Below, piece by piece: positions 39,517-48,616 of a stretch of DNA of 49,235 bases. The translations under genes and the position numbers were made by a program. The notes below the pieces were generated by a model. It searched no databases. It saw only the letters and a program-made list of their open reading frames with translations, and was not told the DNA's origin. This DNA is from Croceibacterium_A sp965977975. GTDB taxonomy: Bacteria > Pseudomonadota > Alphaproteobacteria > Sphingomonadales > Sphingomonadaceae. Positions within the stretch are counted from its first letter, which is position 1. Each line of letters opens with the position of its first letter. Where the stretch lies: contig CBHCZH010000006.1 of assembly GCA_965977975.1 (NCBI GenBank), positions 1 to 49,235 of the forward strand, given 5' to 3'.

Positions 39517-40443
39517 ATGGAGCGCAAGGCCGAGCCGGCGCGCAGGAGCCTCTATGCCGAGGTGACCGAGCGGGTGATTGCCGAACTTGAGGAGGGGCGG
39601 CTGCCATGGGTGCAGCCCTGGGATGAGGCGACGTGCGGCTGCACGATGCCCGCCAATGCCGCGAGCGGGCGGCGCTATTCGGGGATCAACGTGCTGATCC
39701 TCTGGGCCGCCGTGATCGAGGGGCGGTTCGCTTCGCAGCGCTGGCTGACCTATCGGCAGGCGCAGGCAGCCGGCGGAAACGTCCGCAAGGGCGAGAAGGG
39801 AACCACCGTCTGCTATGCGGACCGGTTCACGCCCAAGGGCGAGGAGGAGCGGGCGCAGGACGAGGACCGCGAGGCGCGCAGCATTGCCTTCCTCAAGCGC
39901 TTCACCGTGTTCAACGTCGAGCAGTGCGAGCGCCTGCCCGAGGAACTGACCCGCAGCCCCGACCTTCCCGCGCAAGCGGATATCTTGCCGCAGGTGCAGG
40001 CGCTGATCGATGCCAGCGGCGCCGACTTCCGCATCGGCGGGGGCCAAGCCTACTACGCGCCCGTGTGCGACTATGTCGCGGTGCCGGCGCAGGCCGCGTT
40101 CCACGAGCCGGTCAACTGGTACCGCACCGCGCTGCACGAACTCGGCCACTGGACCGGGCACGTCAGCAGGCTGGACAGGGACCAGCGCGGCACCTTCGGC
40201 AGCGCAGATTATGCCCGCGAGGAGCTGGTCGCCGAGATGGCCAGCGCCTTTGCCTGTGCTTCGCTGTCGCTCCGCCCGACCGTGCGGCATGCCGATTACA
40301 TCGGCAGCTGGCTCGCCGTGCTGCGCGAGGACGAGAAGGCGATATTCCGCGCGGCGAGCGCTGCCAGCAAGGCGGCCGACTACCTGCTCGCCTTTGTGCC
40401 GGAGGCGGACGGTCCCGGCTCTCGCACCAGAGATGCCCGATGA
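39517..40443 (+). CDS. ardC: ArdC-family antirestriction protein
   Basis: This 308-residue protein starts at ATG 39517 after AAGGAG. The N-terminal ssDNA-binding domain contains VIAELEEGRLPWVQPW, GRRYSGINVLIL and RWLTYRQAQAAGGNVRKGEK. The C-terminal zincin-like domain has the metalloprotease motif H207-E-L-G-H211 (TALHELGHWTGH). ArdC proteins bind incoming single-stranded DNA and protect it from restriction during conjugation. A sigma-like gene overlaps its stop in ATGA. Confidence 0.92.
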   Translation: MERKAEPARRSLYAEVTERVIAELEEGRLPWVQPWDEATCGCTMPANAASGRRYSGINVLILWAAVIEGRFASQRWLTYRQAQAAGGNVRKGEKGTTVCYADRFTPKGEEERAQDEDREARSIAFLKRFTVFNVEQCERLPEELTRSPDLPAQADILPQVQALIDASGADFRIGGGQAYYAPVCDYVAVPAQAAFHEPVNWYRTALHELGHWTGHVSRLDRDQRGTFGSADYAREELVAEMASAFACASLSLRPTVRHADYIGSWLAVLREDEKAIFRAASAASKAADYLLAFVPEADGPGSRTRDAR

Positions 40444-40778
40444 CCGATGAAGGACTTCCGGAGCTGCGCGAGCGCGCCCGGCGCGAGTTGGAACGCTCGC
40501 TCGCGCCTGTCGCTCGTCCGCCCAGTGAGCCGAGCGATCCGGAGCTTCTCGCCCGGATGGAAGCGGCGCTGCTGACGCTGCCACGCAGGCGTAGGGAGAT
40601 ATTCCTCGCCGTCCGGCGCGAGGGCACGAGCTATGCCGAGCTTGCGGAGCATAGCGGGCTTTCCATCAAGCAAGTGGAGCGCGAGGTCGCTCGCGCTATT
40701 GCCCAAATCGATCGTTGCCTTGAGCAGCGCGAAACGGCGGAGCACGCGCGGTCTTGGTGGCGGCGCTGGTTCAGATAG
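40440..40778 (+). CDS. Small sigma-70 region 4-like protein
   Basis: This 112-residue protein has an ECF-type region 4 helix-turn-helix (LLTLPRRRREIFLAVRREG, SYAELAEHSGLSIKQVERE) but no region 2, so it cannot be a complete sigma factor. The N-terminal 35 residues are charged and Pro-rich. It overlaps ardC by four bases and is probably a DNA-binding regulator of the transfer genes. A hairpin follows. Confidence 0.8.
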   Translation: MTDEGLPELRERARRELERSLAPVARPPSEPSDPELLARMEAALLTLPRRRREIFLAVRREGTSYAELAEHSGLSIKQVEREVARAIAQIDRCLEQRETAEHARSWWRRWFR

Positions 40779-40799
40779 CAACCGCCGTCAGAAATCGTG

Positions 40800-40823
40800 C
40801 CTCGCCGGCCACCGCCGGCGAGG
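40800..40823 (+). terminator. Hairpin after the ardC operon
   Basis: CCTCGCCGGC-CACC-GCCGGCGAGG, perfect 10-base arms, 22 bases after the stop. No T-run follows. Confidence 0.5.
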
Positions 40824-40861
40824 CTGTGCGAACCGCCTTCGCGCCGCTAGGGTAACAAGCA

Positions 40862-41779
40862 ATGAGGACCGATCCCGACCATCTGCCCGAGCGGCAACAG
40901 CGCGAACTCGAACGCATCCGGGACGTCCTGCTCGAGGAGTTCGACAAGGCCATCGCGCGCGCCACGCAGCCGCACAAGCGGGGTGGCAAGGTCTACCGGA
41001 TCGTCCTTTTCGGCTCCTACGCGCGCGACGACTGGGTCGACGAACCCGAGAACGGCTACCAGTCCGACTTCGACCTGCTGATCGTGGTCAGCCATGAAGA
41101 CCTGACCGACATTGCCGACTACTGGTATCTCGCCGAGGACCGCATCGCCCGCGATCCCGCCATTGCCCGCCCGGTCAATCTGATCGTCCACTCGCTCGAC
41201 GAGGTGAACCAGAGCCTCGCGCGCGGCGAGTACTTCTGGGTCGATATCGCGCGCGACGGCATCGCGCTCTACGAGCTGCCCGGTCATTCGCTCGCAACCC
41301 CCCGGCCGCTCACACCGGCTGATGCCCACTGGATGGCGGAGGAGTACTTCGAGCACTGGTCCGCTTTGGCCTCTCAGTCGCTGCGGACGTTTGAACTGCA
41401 GCGTCAGGAAGAACAGACCGACACGTGGCGGAACGATGTCGCTTTCACCCTGCATCAGGCGACCGAGCGGCTGTACATCTGCTTCCTGCTGGTGCGGACG
41501 CTCTATTTCCCACGCTCGCACAACATCAAGTTTCTGCGCTCGCTGGCCGAGGACAAGGAGTCCCGGTTGATCGATGCCTGGCCGCGCGAGACGAAGAAGG
41601 ATCGTGCCCGGTTCGAACGGTTGAAGCGCGCCTACGTCGAAGCGCGCTACTCGGCGAGCTACTCGATCACCACCGAGGATCTCGACGCGCTGGCGGCGTC
41701 GGTCTCGCGCCTGCGCGACATCGTCGAAGAAGTTTGCCGCGAGCGTCTGGCGGAGCTGGAGGCGGAAGCGGCAGCTTAG
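40862..41779 (+). CDS. MNT-HEPN fusion protein (single-chain toxin-antitoxin type)
   Basis: This 305-residue protein has an N-terminal minimal nucleotidyltransferase with G51-S52 (IVLFGSYARDDW) and D69-F-D71 (SDFDLLIVV). The C-terminal all-helical HEPN domain contains NDVAFTLHQATERLYICFLL and AYVEARYSASYSI. In two-gene systems MNT inactivates HEPN by AMPylating or otherwise modifying it. Here both are in one chain. The HEPN RNase motif R-x4-6-H is not obvious, so the toxin function is uncertain. It stands alone between the ardC operon and the DUF736 gene. Confidence 0.85.
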   Translation: MRTDPDHLPERQQRELERIRDVLLEEFDKAIARATQPHKRGGKVYRIVLFGSYARDDWVDEPENGYQSDFDLLIVVSHEDLTDIADYWYLAEDRIARDPAIARPVNLIVHSLDEVNQSLARGEYFWVDIARDGIALYELPGHSLATPRPLTPADAHWMAEEYFEHWSALASQSLRTFELQRQEEQTDTWRNDVAFTLHQATERLYICFLLVRTLYFPRSHNIKFLRSLAEDKESRLIDAWPRETKKDRARFERLKRAYVEARYSASYSITTEDLDALAASVSRLRDIVEEVCRERLAELEAEAAA

Positions 41780-42101
41780 CTGTCAGTTTGCGCCACCTGG
41801 CGCTGAAGTGTCCGTCCATCGCAGCGACATTTGTGTGCTCGGCAGGTTGCTCCTGCACTGCCACGGAACCCCAGTCCCGTCTCCTGAGGCCATGACCTAC
41901 GGCCGGTCGAAGTCCCCGAAACCATCGCCAGCGAGATTCTTCCCCGCCGCATGAATGCGGCTCCTCGCGCAGCAACAATCTCGCCGCTTCCGGTCCTCCG
42001 CTGACGCTTCGGCCTTCGGTTCAGGCTTTTCTTGTCCCGGCCATCCCGGTCGGCCCATCGACAAGGGAATGGGTCCCGGTCGACAGACAAGGAGAAGCAC
42101 A
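41780..42101 (+). other. Leader region upstream of the DUF736 gene, no gene seen
   Basis: These 322 bases show no good frame. GCCGCAT-GA-ATGCGGC (41946-41961) is a perfect 7-base hairpin. The last bases supply AAGGAG (42089-42094) for the DUF736 start. Confidence 0.4.
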
Positions 42102-42425
42102 ATGCCTGCCATCGGATATGTCACCGCCAGCGAGAACGGGACCTTCAAGGGCCAGCTCAAGACGCTCAGCATCCGCGCCGAGATCACGATCACCCGCAAC
42201 GCCCGCAAGGCCAACGACGTCCAGCCCGACTACCGGGTCTACTCCGGCGACGTGGAGATCGGCGCAGGGTGGAACCGGCGCTCCGAGACTTCCGGCAACG
42301 AGTACGTCTCGCTCAGCCTTGCCGCCCCCGAGTTCGGGCCGCGCAGGCTCTACGCCAACCTCGCCCGCGCCACCGGCGACGAGCGCGATGACCGGTTCGT
42401 CATCCTGTGGAATCCGGTGGATTGA
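42102..42425 (+). CDS. DUF736-family protein
   Basis: This 107-residue protein begins MPAIGYVTASENGTFKGQLK, with ATG 42102 seven bases after AAGGAG. The pattern LSIRAEITITRNARKANDVQ, PDYRVYSGDVEIGAGWNRRS and YVSLSLAAPEFGPRRLYANL is that of DUF736, a small beta-rich family almost always found on conjugative elements of alphaproteobacteria. Its function is unknown to me. It supports the mobile nature of the region. Confidence 0.9.
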   Translation: MPAIGYVTASENGTFKGQLKTLSIRAEITITRNARKANDVQPDYRVYSGDVEIGAGWNRRSETSGNEYVSLSLAAPEFGPRRLYANLARATGDERDDRFVILWNPVD

Positions 42426-42514
42426 ACCGAAGGGCGCCCGCGGCGCTTCGACGCCGCGGGTGCCGCTTCGAATGAATGGCGATCCGCGGCCTCACCCTCT
42501 CGAGCGGCCCAAAC

Positions 42515-44830
42515 TCAGGTTAACGTCGCGAACATCTGGCGAAGCTCACCATCGTCCATGGAAGAGGCCCATTCGGGCACGAGGTCTGACCCGTCGGCTC
42601 GGGAAAAGCTTGAGCTGGTGCCGCCCCCACTTCCGATCTCGCTCAGCCGCTCTTCGATCTCACCAATCTCATACGAGAAATCGGTGCCAGAATTTTGTTG
42701 GAGATGTTCCAACGCCTGCTGCAACGCTTCGTGGTCGTCGCGGTCCCTGCAATCTAATCTCTCTTCCGTAAGGCCCGATGTGCGATAACTTGCGAATGCT
42801 GCTCCGAAGCTTGGCAATCGCAACTGCGCCTGACTACCAAGCGCTGCTTTCAGCTCAAATAGAGACACCCAGTCCTCCGCGCGAGCATTAAGCAGATGCG
42901 AATCGATGGCTTCGAAGATCGGAAGTACGTCCTTCATCTCGCTTTGAACGTTTCTTTTCGCGACGCGTTGGAGCAAGCCGGTTACATCCCCGATGTTCAG
43001 TTCCCACGATGCAAGTTTCGCGCTCACCAAATCGACTGCCCTTTCGGCCACTGGTGTCACATTCGGGAGGTCAGCTCTCATCGAAAGAAGGGTCTCAGCA
43101 CGCTCGGGAAAGCTGGAGTCGACGTAGCGCCCGACGGTCCCGCGTGGCTCTTTGAACCAGCGCAGGCTCGGCACTTCAAGAAGGCGCTGAAGGGCTGCCG
43201 CAAAGGTCTCTTGATCCTGCAGAAGGCGCGAGCGGACAGACGGAAAAGCACCATCTGGCCCGGACCCATGCCAAAGTCGCTCAAGCTGATGAAAGCGGAT
43301 CGCCGAGGTGACGATGTCGCGCGCGATATCCGGGTCCTGATTGAGGATGCTTGCCATAAAGTCGCGAAGCGAGGGGTTTAGGAAATCGACGACGCCGTCG
43401 CGAACCTCGATGAAGGATCCCTCCATCTCCTTCATCGCGGTTCGCCACGCCGCTGGGACGTCCTGCTGGTTTGTGCGCTTGAGAACTACCGCGTGAAGCT
43501 TGGCAAAGGCTCTCTCAAGATCATCGGAATAAGTGACGTAGGAGAGCGAATGCATTGTCACTAACATATCACGCGAAGCCTGAGAAAGCTCATGACAATA
43601 TGCATGTCGCCAGATTTCGTGTGGGTTCTCGAGCAGCTCTTTCACGTGGTCTTGATATCGTTCCGCTGGCACTGAGCTCACTCGCCGGTAACTCGCCAGC
43701 CATTCCACAATTCGCGGGTTAAAATCATCATTGTCGACGATCTCCAGAAAGAAGTCGTCACGCAGCAGTTCGCGCAGATAGGGCCGCGGAAGCTCGCTAA
43801 ACCACAGGTGATTGTAGAGAATTCGTGCACGCTGATCGCGACCGTAGTCTGCCACCGTGACTACGCACCGCTCTTGCGTCAGTCCGTGCTGGCGGAGCTT
43901 TTCAGATCGCTGAAGTGCATCTGAGAGAATGTGCTCCCTTGTGGTCAGTACGAACCTATGCCGGCCGCTGGAGAGAACCCAATCCATAAAGTCGACTAGG
44001 TCGGAATCTTCTCGTCGTCCGAGGAAGTCAGGCCTGTCTCCCAAGTTGGTCTGTCCTAGGAAGTCGTCGAAGTGGAAGACAAACGGCCCTTCGCCAGTGG
44101 CGAGGCGCCTGCCCTCTGAAAGCCCGCTCCTGATCACCACCGGTGTAAATCCGCTCGCCACGTGGTCATACAGCAACATGTCGGCTAGGGTCGATTTACC
44201 GATGCCTGGGGAACCAGAAATTATCACGATCCCGCCATCTTCCATGACCTCGAATGCGCGCGAGTAGGCCGGGGTTTGCACATAGAGAGGAAGCTTTCTC
44301 TTCACCCGGTCGACGTAAGACCTCGTCTGATGATGCTCGGCAGCATGAAGGACCCGCTCGAGGACGGGGATACTGGTGAGCCAGAGTTTGTGGTGTCGCT
44401 TGACGACCTCTTGTTCGTTCTCAAGCATCCGCTCCAGCTCATTCCCGCCGATGATGTCTTCGCCGCTGCACACGTAAGGAGAGAGCAAGGTCACCAGTTC
44501 GTCTTTCTGGCCAATGCTGAGGGCAAGAGAGGTCACCAAGATATACCGGCCGGGTTCCAGTCGCCTCAGCTTCGGCAGTTCCTCATCGCGCATTTTCCCT
44601 CGGAGATCGGAAAAGGTCGATTTGGCGTAGTTCTTACATTGGACGACGAGGTCCGACCCGTCGACGAAGGCACGAAGATCCACGCCCCCATCCCGGCCGG
44701 GTTTGAATAGCTCAAGCCTAATGTCCCACGAATTCTGCAGCAGATCATGAACTAGCTCCTCGAAATCGAGGGCGGACAAGTTCGAGAAGTCATAGCGCAT
44801 CCGTGCGGAGTGCCGCCTTGCGGCGTTCAT
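42515..44830 (-). CDS. Mrr-like nuclease fused to a STAND-type NTPase (Avs-like defence protein)
   Basis: ATG 44830 gives 771 residues; ATG 44800 and GTG 44839 are alternatives. The N-terminus is a Mrr/PD-(D/E)XK domain: LDFEELVHDLL, D51 in GRDGGVDLRA and Q64-C-K66 in LVVQCKNYAKS. A P-loop NTPase follows with Walker A GSPGIGKST (about 206-214) and Walker B VFHFDDFLGQ (D255, D256). The C-terminal half is long and helical, as in the sensor part of STAND ATPases. Antiviral STAND proteins with N-terminal nucleases recognise phage proteins and then degrade DNA. It is transcribed with traD and traC upstream and occupies the place where traG is found in Ti-type regions. Confidence 0.88.
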   Translation of the reverse strand: MNAARRHSARMRYDFSNLSALDFEELVHDLLQNSWDIRLELFKPGRDGGVDLRAFVDGSDLVVQCKNYAKSTFSDLRGKMRDEELPKLRRLEPGRYILVTSLALSIGQKDELVTLLSPYVCSGEDIIGGNELERMLENEQEVVKRHHKLWLTSIPVLERVLHAAEHHQTRSYVDRVKRKLPLYVQTPAYSRAFEVMEDGGIVIISGSPGIGKSTLADMLLYDHVASGFTPVVIRSGLSEGRRLATGEGPFVFHFDDFLGQTNLGDRPDFLGRREDSDLVDFMDWVLSSGRHRFVLTTREHILSDALQRSEKLRQHGLTQERCVVTVADYGRDQRARILYNHLWFSELPRPYLRELLRDDFFLEIVDNDDFNPRIVEWLASYRRVSSVPAERYQDHVKELLENPHEIWRHAYCHELSQASRDMLVTMHSLSYVTYSDDLERAFAKLHAVVLKRTNQQDVPAAWRTAMKEMEGSFIEVRDGVVDFLNPSLRDFMASILNQDPDIARDIVTSAIRFHQLERLWHGSGPDGAFPSVRSRLLQDQETFAAALQRLLEVPSLRWFKEPRGTVGRYVDSSFPERAETLLSMRADLPNVTPVAERAVDLVSAKLASWELNIGDVTGLLQRVAKRNVQSEMKDVLPIFEAIDSHLLNARAEDWVSLFELKAALGSQAQLRLPSFGAAFASYRTSGLTEERLDCRDRDDHEALQQALEHLQQNSGTDFSYEIGEIEERLSEIGSGGGTSSSFSRADGSDLVPEWASSMDDGELRQMFATLT

Positions 44831-44886
44831 GTCGAGCACCTTGAGTTTGCGGCGGACTTTGCAATCTGTCCGTGATGGCGCGCCAC

Positions 44887-45102
44887 CTATCCGCCAGCGG
44901 CATTCGACGCGAACGCTCGCCTCCCGCGCCGCCCCCAGAGCGTAAGCGCTTCATCGCGACAGTCGCTTCGCAGGGTCGCGGCTCCTTCGACAAGCAGTCC
45001 AAGGATCACCGCCCGATCGTCATCGGTCAGCTCGATCAGTCCAGCTTTGGCAACAAGTCCGCCAAGCTCGATCAGCTGCCGCGTGCGCTCGCGGCGCTTC
45101 AC
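44887..45102 (-). CDS. traD: Ti-type conjugal transfer protein TraD
   Basis: This 71-residue protein starts at GTG 45102, 16 bases after the traC stop. A longer frame to 45243 would lie inside traC. The signature RRERTRQLIELGGLVAKAGL, ELTDDDRAVILGLL is that of TraD of Agrobacterium-type transfer regions, and the length matches that family. In Ti plasmids traC, traD and traG form one operon divergent from traA, as here except that traG is missing. Confidence 0.85.
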   Translation of the reverse strand: MKRRERTRQLIELGGLVAKAGLIELTDDDRAVILGLLVEGAATLRSDCRDEALTLWGRRGRRAFASNAAGG

Positions 45103-45118
45103 CTGCCACTCACGCGTG

Positions 45119-45442
45119 TCATGCCGCGCTCGCTTCGCCAGCAGCCGGTTTCGCGTCGCCGCCGCTCGTCGTACCGCCGCTCGCACGGCGATCAGCGCCG
45201 CGCGCAGTCTTTGGCGACGACCGCTGAAAAAACGCCTCCCCACGCTTGCGGCAGTCCTCCCGTGCCGGGCCTTTGCCTTCCGCCGTCAACAACAGCGCCC
45301 CGGCAAGTTCCTCGACCGGTATTGCATCGGCTACGGTCGCGATCACCAGCTCGCCAAGCTGGCGCACCTTGCGGTCTTTCAGTTCCCTGGCCTTGTCGTC
45401 GAGCGCCTTGAGCTCGGCATCGTAATCGCGTGGTTTGCGCAT
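45119..45442 (-). CDS. traC: TraC-like conjugal transfer accessory protein
   Basis: This 107-residue protein begins MRKPRDYDAELKALDDKARE, with ATG 45442 after AAGGA. LKDRKVRQLGELVIATVADA and VEELAGALLLTAEG follow the pattern of small relaxosome proteins annotated TraC or TraD in alphaproteobacterial islands. It should help the relaxase at oriT, which lies 116 bases away on the start side. The C-terminus is Ala/Gly-rich and probably disordered. The letter assignment (C versus D) follows gene order. Confidence 0.8.
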   Translation of the reverse strand: MRKPRDYDAELKALDDKARELKDRKVRQLGELVIATVADAIPVEELAGALLLTAEGKGPAREDCRKRGEAFFQRSSPKTARGADRRASGGTTSGGDAKPAAGEASAA

Positions 45443-45557
45443 GGTGTGTCCTTTCCGTTGTGCGGCGAGGACGGACCAGTTATCGATGCATTCGATCAGT
45501 CGCAACGACCTGAAATCTCCTGACATTCGTCGGTCCTGAGAAAGATGAATTCTTTCG

Positions 45558-45585
45558 AGGGCGCGCTTATACGTCGTGCCGACGT
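45558..45585. other. Probable origin of transfer (oriT) of the MobQ/RSF1010-Ti type
   Basis: The minus strand reads ACGTCG-GCA-CGACGT (45585-45571), one base, then TAAGCGCGCCCT (45569-45558). The second part differs at one base from the nic core TAAGTGCGCCCT of RSF1010-type origins. A hairpin next to the nic core is the usual MobQ layout. It lies between divergent traC and traA, exactly where oriT sits on Ti plasmids. Confidence 0.75.
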
Positions 45586-45615
45586 GGCTTGGTTGCTGTA
45601 ACTGGTACGGTCGCG

Positions 45616-48462
45616 ATGGCGATCTACCACTTCAGCGCAAAGGTCATCTCCCGGGCGTCCGGATCCTCGGCGCTGGCGGCCGCTGCCTACCGCTCGGCCT
45701 CGCGGCTGCACGACCAGCGGCTCAATCGCCATCACGACTTCTCGAACAAGGCCGGGGTCGTGCACTCCGAGGTGCTGCTGCCCGATGGTGCGCCCGAGCA
45801 TCTGTCGGACCGCGAGCGGCTGTGGAACGATGTCGAGGCGGCCGAGCTGCGCAAGGACGCGCAGCTTGCCCGCGAGGTCGAGTTCGCGCTGCCGCGCGAG
45901 CTCGACCAGACCGAAGGCATCCGCCTCGCGCGAGACTTTGTGAGTCGCGAGTTCGTCGATCGCGGCATGATCGCCGACCTCAACGTGCATTGGGACATAG
46001 GCGCCGACGGCGAGCCCAAACCGCACGCGCATGTGATGCTGAGCATGCGCGAGGTCGATGAGAACGGGTTCGGTCCGAAGGTCCGCGAGTGGAACCGGAC
46101 CGAACTGCTGGCGCACTGGCGCGAGGCCTGGGCCGACCACGTCAACGCGCGGCTCGTCGAGCTCGATATCGATGCGCGGATCGATCACCGCTCACTGGAA
46201 GCGCAAGGGATCGATCTCGAGCCGCAGCACAAGATCGGCCCCGCCGCTTCGCGCATGGCGGGGCAGGGGCTGGAGAGCGAACGGCTCGAAGATCACGCGG
46301 AGATCGCGAGCCGCAACGGCGCGCGCATCCTTGCCGATCCAAGCCTCGCATTGGAGGCGATCACGCACAACCAGGCGACGTTCACCACACGCGACCTTGC
46401 CCGGTTCGTGCACCGCCACAGCGACGGCAAGGAGCAGTTCGACCGCGTCTTCGCGGCGGTCAAAGCTTCGCCCGATCTTGTGAGGCTCGGCAAGGATGGG
46501 CGAGGGGAGGACCGGTTCACCTCGCGCGCGATGATCGAGACCGAGAAGCGGCTCGAGAACACAACCGTGAAGCTCGACGCTAGCCGGCGTCATGCGGTCG
46601 GCGAGCGTGACCTGGCGCGCGCGGTTGTGCGCGCCCGCAAGCGCGGCCTGACGCTCTCGCGCGATCAGCGCGGCGCCCTGGAGCACGCGACCAGCAATCG
46701 AGGTCTGAGCAACGTTGTCGGCTATGCCGGCAGCGGCAAGAGCGCGATGCTTGGTGTAGCGCGCGAGGCTTGGGAGCTTGCCGGGTACGAGGTCCAGGGC
46801 GCGGCGCTGTCGGGCATTGCCGCCGAGAACCTGGAAGCAGGATCGGGCATTGCCTCGCGCACGCTTGCGAGTCTGGAACATCAATGGTCGCAAGGCCGCG
46901 AGCTGCTCACCGACCGCCACGTGCTGGTCATCGACGAGGCCGGCATGATCGGCACGCGGCAGATGGAGCGGGTTATCGCCGAAGCGCGTAAACGCCAGGC
47001 CAAAGTGGTTCTGGTCGGCGATGTCGAGCAGCTGCAGGCGATCGAGGCGGGGGCGGCATTCCGCTCGATCGCCGAACGTCACGGTGCGGTCGAGATCACC
47101 GAGATTAGAAGGCAAAGCGAAGACTGGCAGCGCGATGCTACGCGTCAGCTGGCGACCGGCAGCACCGCCGAGGCGCTCGATACCTACAACGAGGCTGGAC
47201 ATGTCCACGCCGCCGCCACGCGCGAGGCTGCGCGGCAGGAGTTGATCGACAGCTGGGACCGCGACCGGCGTGATGCGCCGGAGGCCAGCCGCATCGTGCT
47301 TGCGCACACCAAAGACGACGTGCGTGCGCTCAATGAAGCAGCGCGCGCGAAGCTGCGCGATGCCGGCGAGCTTGGCGACGACGTGCGGCTGAGCGTGACA
47401 CGCGGGTTGCGCACGTTCGCATCGGGCGACCGGATCATGTTCCTGAGGAACGAGCGCAGCCTTGGCGTAAAGAACGGCTCGCTCGGCACGGTGCGCAGCG
47501 TCGATGCGATGCGCATGCAGGTCATGCTCGACGATGGGCGATCGGTTGCGTTCGATCACAAGGACTATGCCAACATCGATCACGGCTACGCCGCGACCAT
47601 CCACAAGGCACAGGGCATGACCGTGCACCGCGTGCATGTACTCGCCACGCCCGGCATGGACCGGCACGCGGCTTATGTCGCGCTGTCGCGTCACAGGGCG
47701 CAGGTCGACCTGCACTACGGCCGCGACGACTTCGCCGACCGCGCTCGCCTCGTGCGCGCGCTCAGCCGCGAGCGCGGCAAGGACATGGTGAGCGACTACG
47801 CTGCGGAGAAGGGACGCGCTCCCAAGGTTGTTCCGCAGGAGCACGACCCGTTCGCCGGGCTCAAGCTGCGCGCCTCGCCGCGCCAGCCGAGCCTCGCCGA
47901 TACAAGGGACATAGCCGATCGCGCCCTGTCGCTCGACAAGGCAGTCGTGCGGTTCGCGCGTGCGGCAGCGCAGATCGTCGAGGAGCGCCGGCAAGGGCGG
48001 CAGGAAGCCTCTGGTCAGCTGCGCGAGTATCACGACGCCCGCCATGCGCTCGACTCGCTGCGTCCCGAAGGTGCGCGCGACCTTCGCGAGGCGTTCGTGC
48101 GCGACATGAAGCTGATCGACGAGACCGCCGCCGGGAACACCAGCCGCGCAATCTCCGAAATGGACTGGGAGCGGCGCTATCGCACCGACCCCAAGTTCCG
48201 GGCCGATCAGTTCGTCAAGGCCTGGCGCCAGCTCGGCGACCGGCACGAGATGTTCGAGCGCCGCGGCGATGACACCAGCACGCGGCGCATCGCCAGCCAG
48301 ATGACGCAGCTGGCCAAGACACTCGAGCGCGATCCGCAGGTTGAATCGCTGCTGCGCCACCGCGACAAGGAGCTCGGCATTCCGCCGTTTATCGACCGGC
48401 CGCTCTCGCAGGCGCTACCCGATTGGATCGGGTGGGGCAGAGGGCGAGGATTGGGGCGGTGA
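45616..48462 (+). CDS. traA: TraA relaxase-helicase (MobQ family)
   Basis: This 948-residue protein starts at ATG 45616. The MobA/MobL relaxase domain has MAIYHFSAKVISRASGSSAL, Y25 in AAAAYRSASR and the metal-binding H125, H137 and H139 (LNVHWDIG, PKPHAHVML). The second part is a RecD/TraI-like superfamily 1 helicase with Walker A GYAGSGKSA (about 372-380), Walker B VLVIDEAGM and the C-terminal motif HGYAATIHKAQGMT. It nicks oriT just upstream and unwinds the transferred strand. The length is about that of short TraA forms (Agrobacterium TraA is near 1100). It appears complete, so the island should be mobilisable in trans. Confidence 0.95.
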   Translation: MAIYHFSAKVISRASGSSALAAAAYRSASRLHDQRLNRHHDFSNKAGVVHSEVLLPDGAPEHLSDRERLWNDVEAAELRKDAQLAREVEFALPRELDQTEGIRLARDFVSREFVDRGMIADLNVHWDIGADGEPKPHAHVMLSMREVDENGFGPKVREWNRTELLAHWREAWADHVNARLVELDIDARIDHRSLEAQGIDLEPQHKIGPAASRMAGQGLESERLEDHAEIASRNGARILADPSLALEAITHNQATFTTRDLARFVHRHSDGKEQFDRVFAAVKASPDLVRLGKDGRGEDRFTSRAMIETEKRLENTTVKLDASRRHAVGERDLARAVVRARKRGLTLSRDQRGALEHATSNRGLSNVVGYAGSGKSAMLGVAREAWELAGYEVQGAALSGIAAENLEAGSGIASRTLASLEHQWSQGRELLTDRHVLVIDEAGMIGTRQMERVIAEARKRQAKVVLVGDVEQLQAIEAGAAFRSIAERHGAVEITEIRRQSEDWQRDATRQLATGSTAEALDTYNEAGHVHAAATREAARQELIDSWDRDRRDAPEASRIVLAHTKDDVRALNEAARAKLRDAGELGDDVRLSVTRGLRTFASGDRIMFLRNERSLGVKNGSLGTVRSVDAMRMQVMLDDGRSVAFDHKDYANIDHGYAATIHKAQGMTVHRVHVLATPGMDRHAAYVALSRHRAQVDLHYGRDDFADRARLVRALSRERGKDMVSDYAAEKGRAPKVVPQEHDPFAGLKLRASPRQPSLADTRDIADRALSLDKAVVRFARAAAQIVEERRQGRQEASGQLREYHDARHALDSLRPEGARDLREAFVRDMKLIDETAAGNTSRAISEMDWERRYRTDPKFRADQFVKAWRQLGDRHEMFERRGDDTSTRRIASQMTQLAKTLERDPQVESLLRHRDKELGIPPFIDRPLSQALPDWIGWGRGRGLGR

Positions 48463-48616
48463 GGTCTGCCTTGCGCCTTCAAGTTGGTTGTTGCGCTCGC
48501 TTGCGGACGATGCCCAAAGCGGTCGTTCGCATGGGCCAAGGGCGGTGCCGCCGCTGGGAGGACCTAACCGCCCCGCCGAATGGTGATAAGCCCGGCTCGA
48601 ATCCACGGGCTCGAGC

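Noticed and set aside
46192..48360. A 722-codon minus-strand frame opposite traA
   Set aside because: traA has all relaxase and helicase motifs in the sense frame. The antisense frame has no domain I can recognise.
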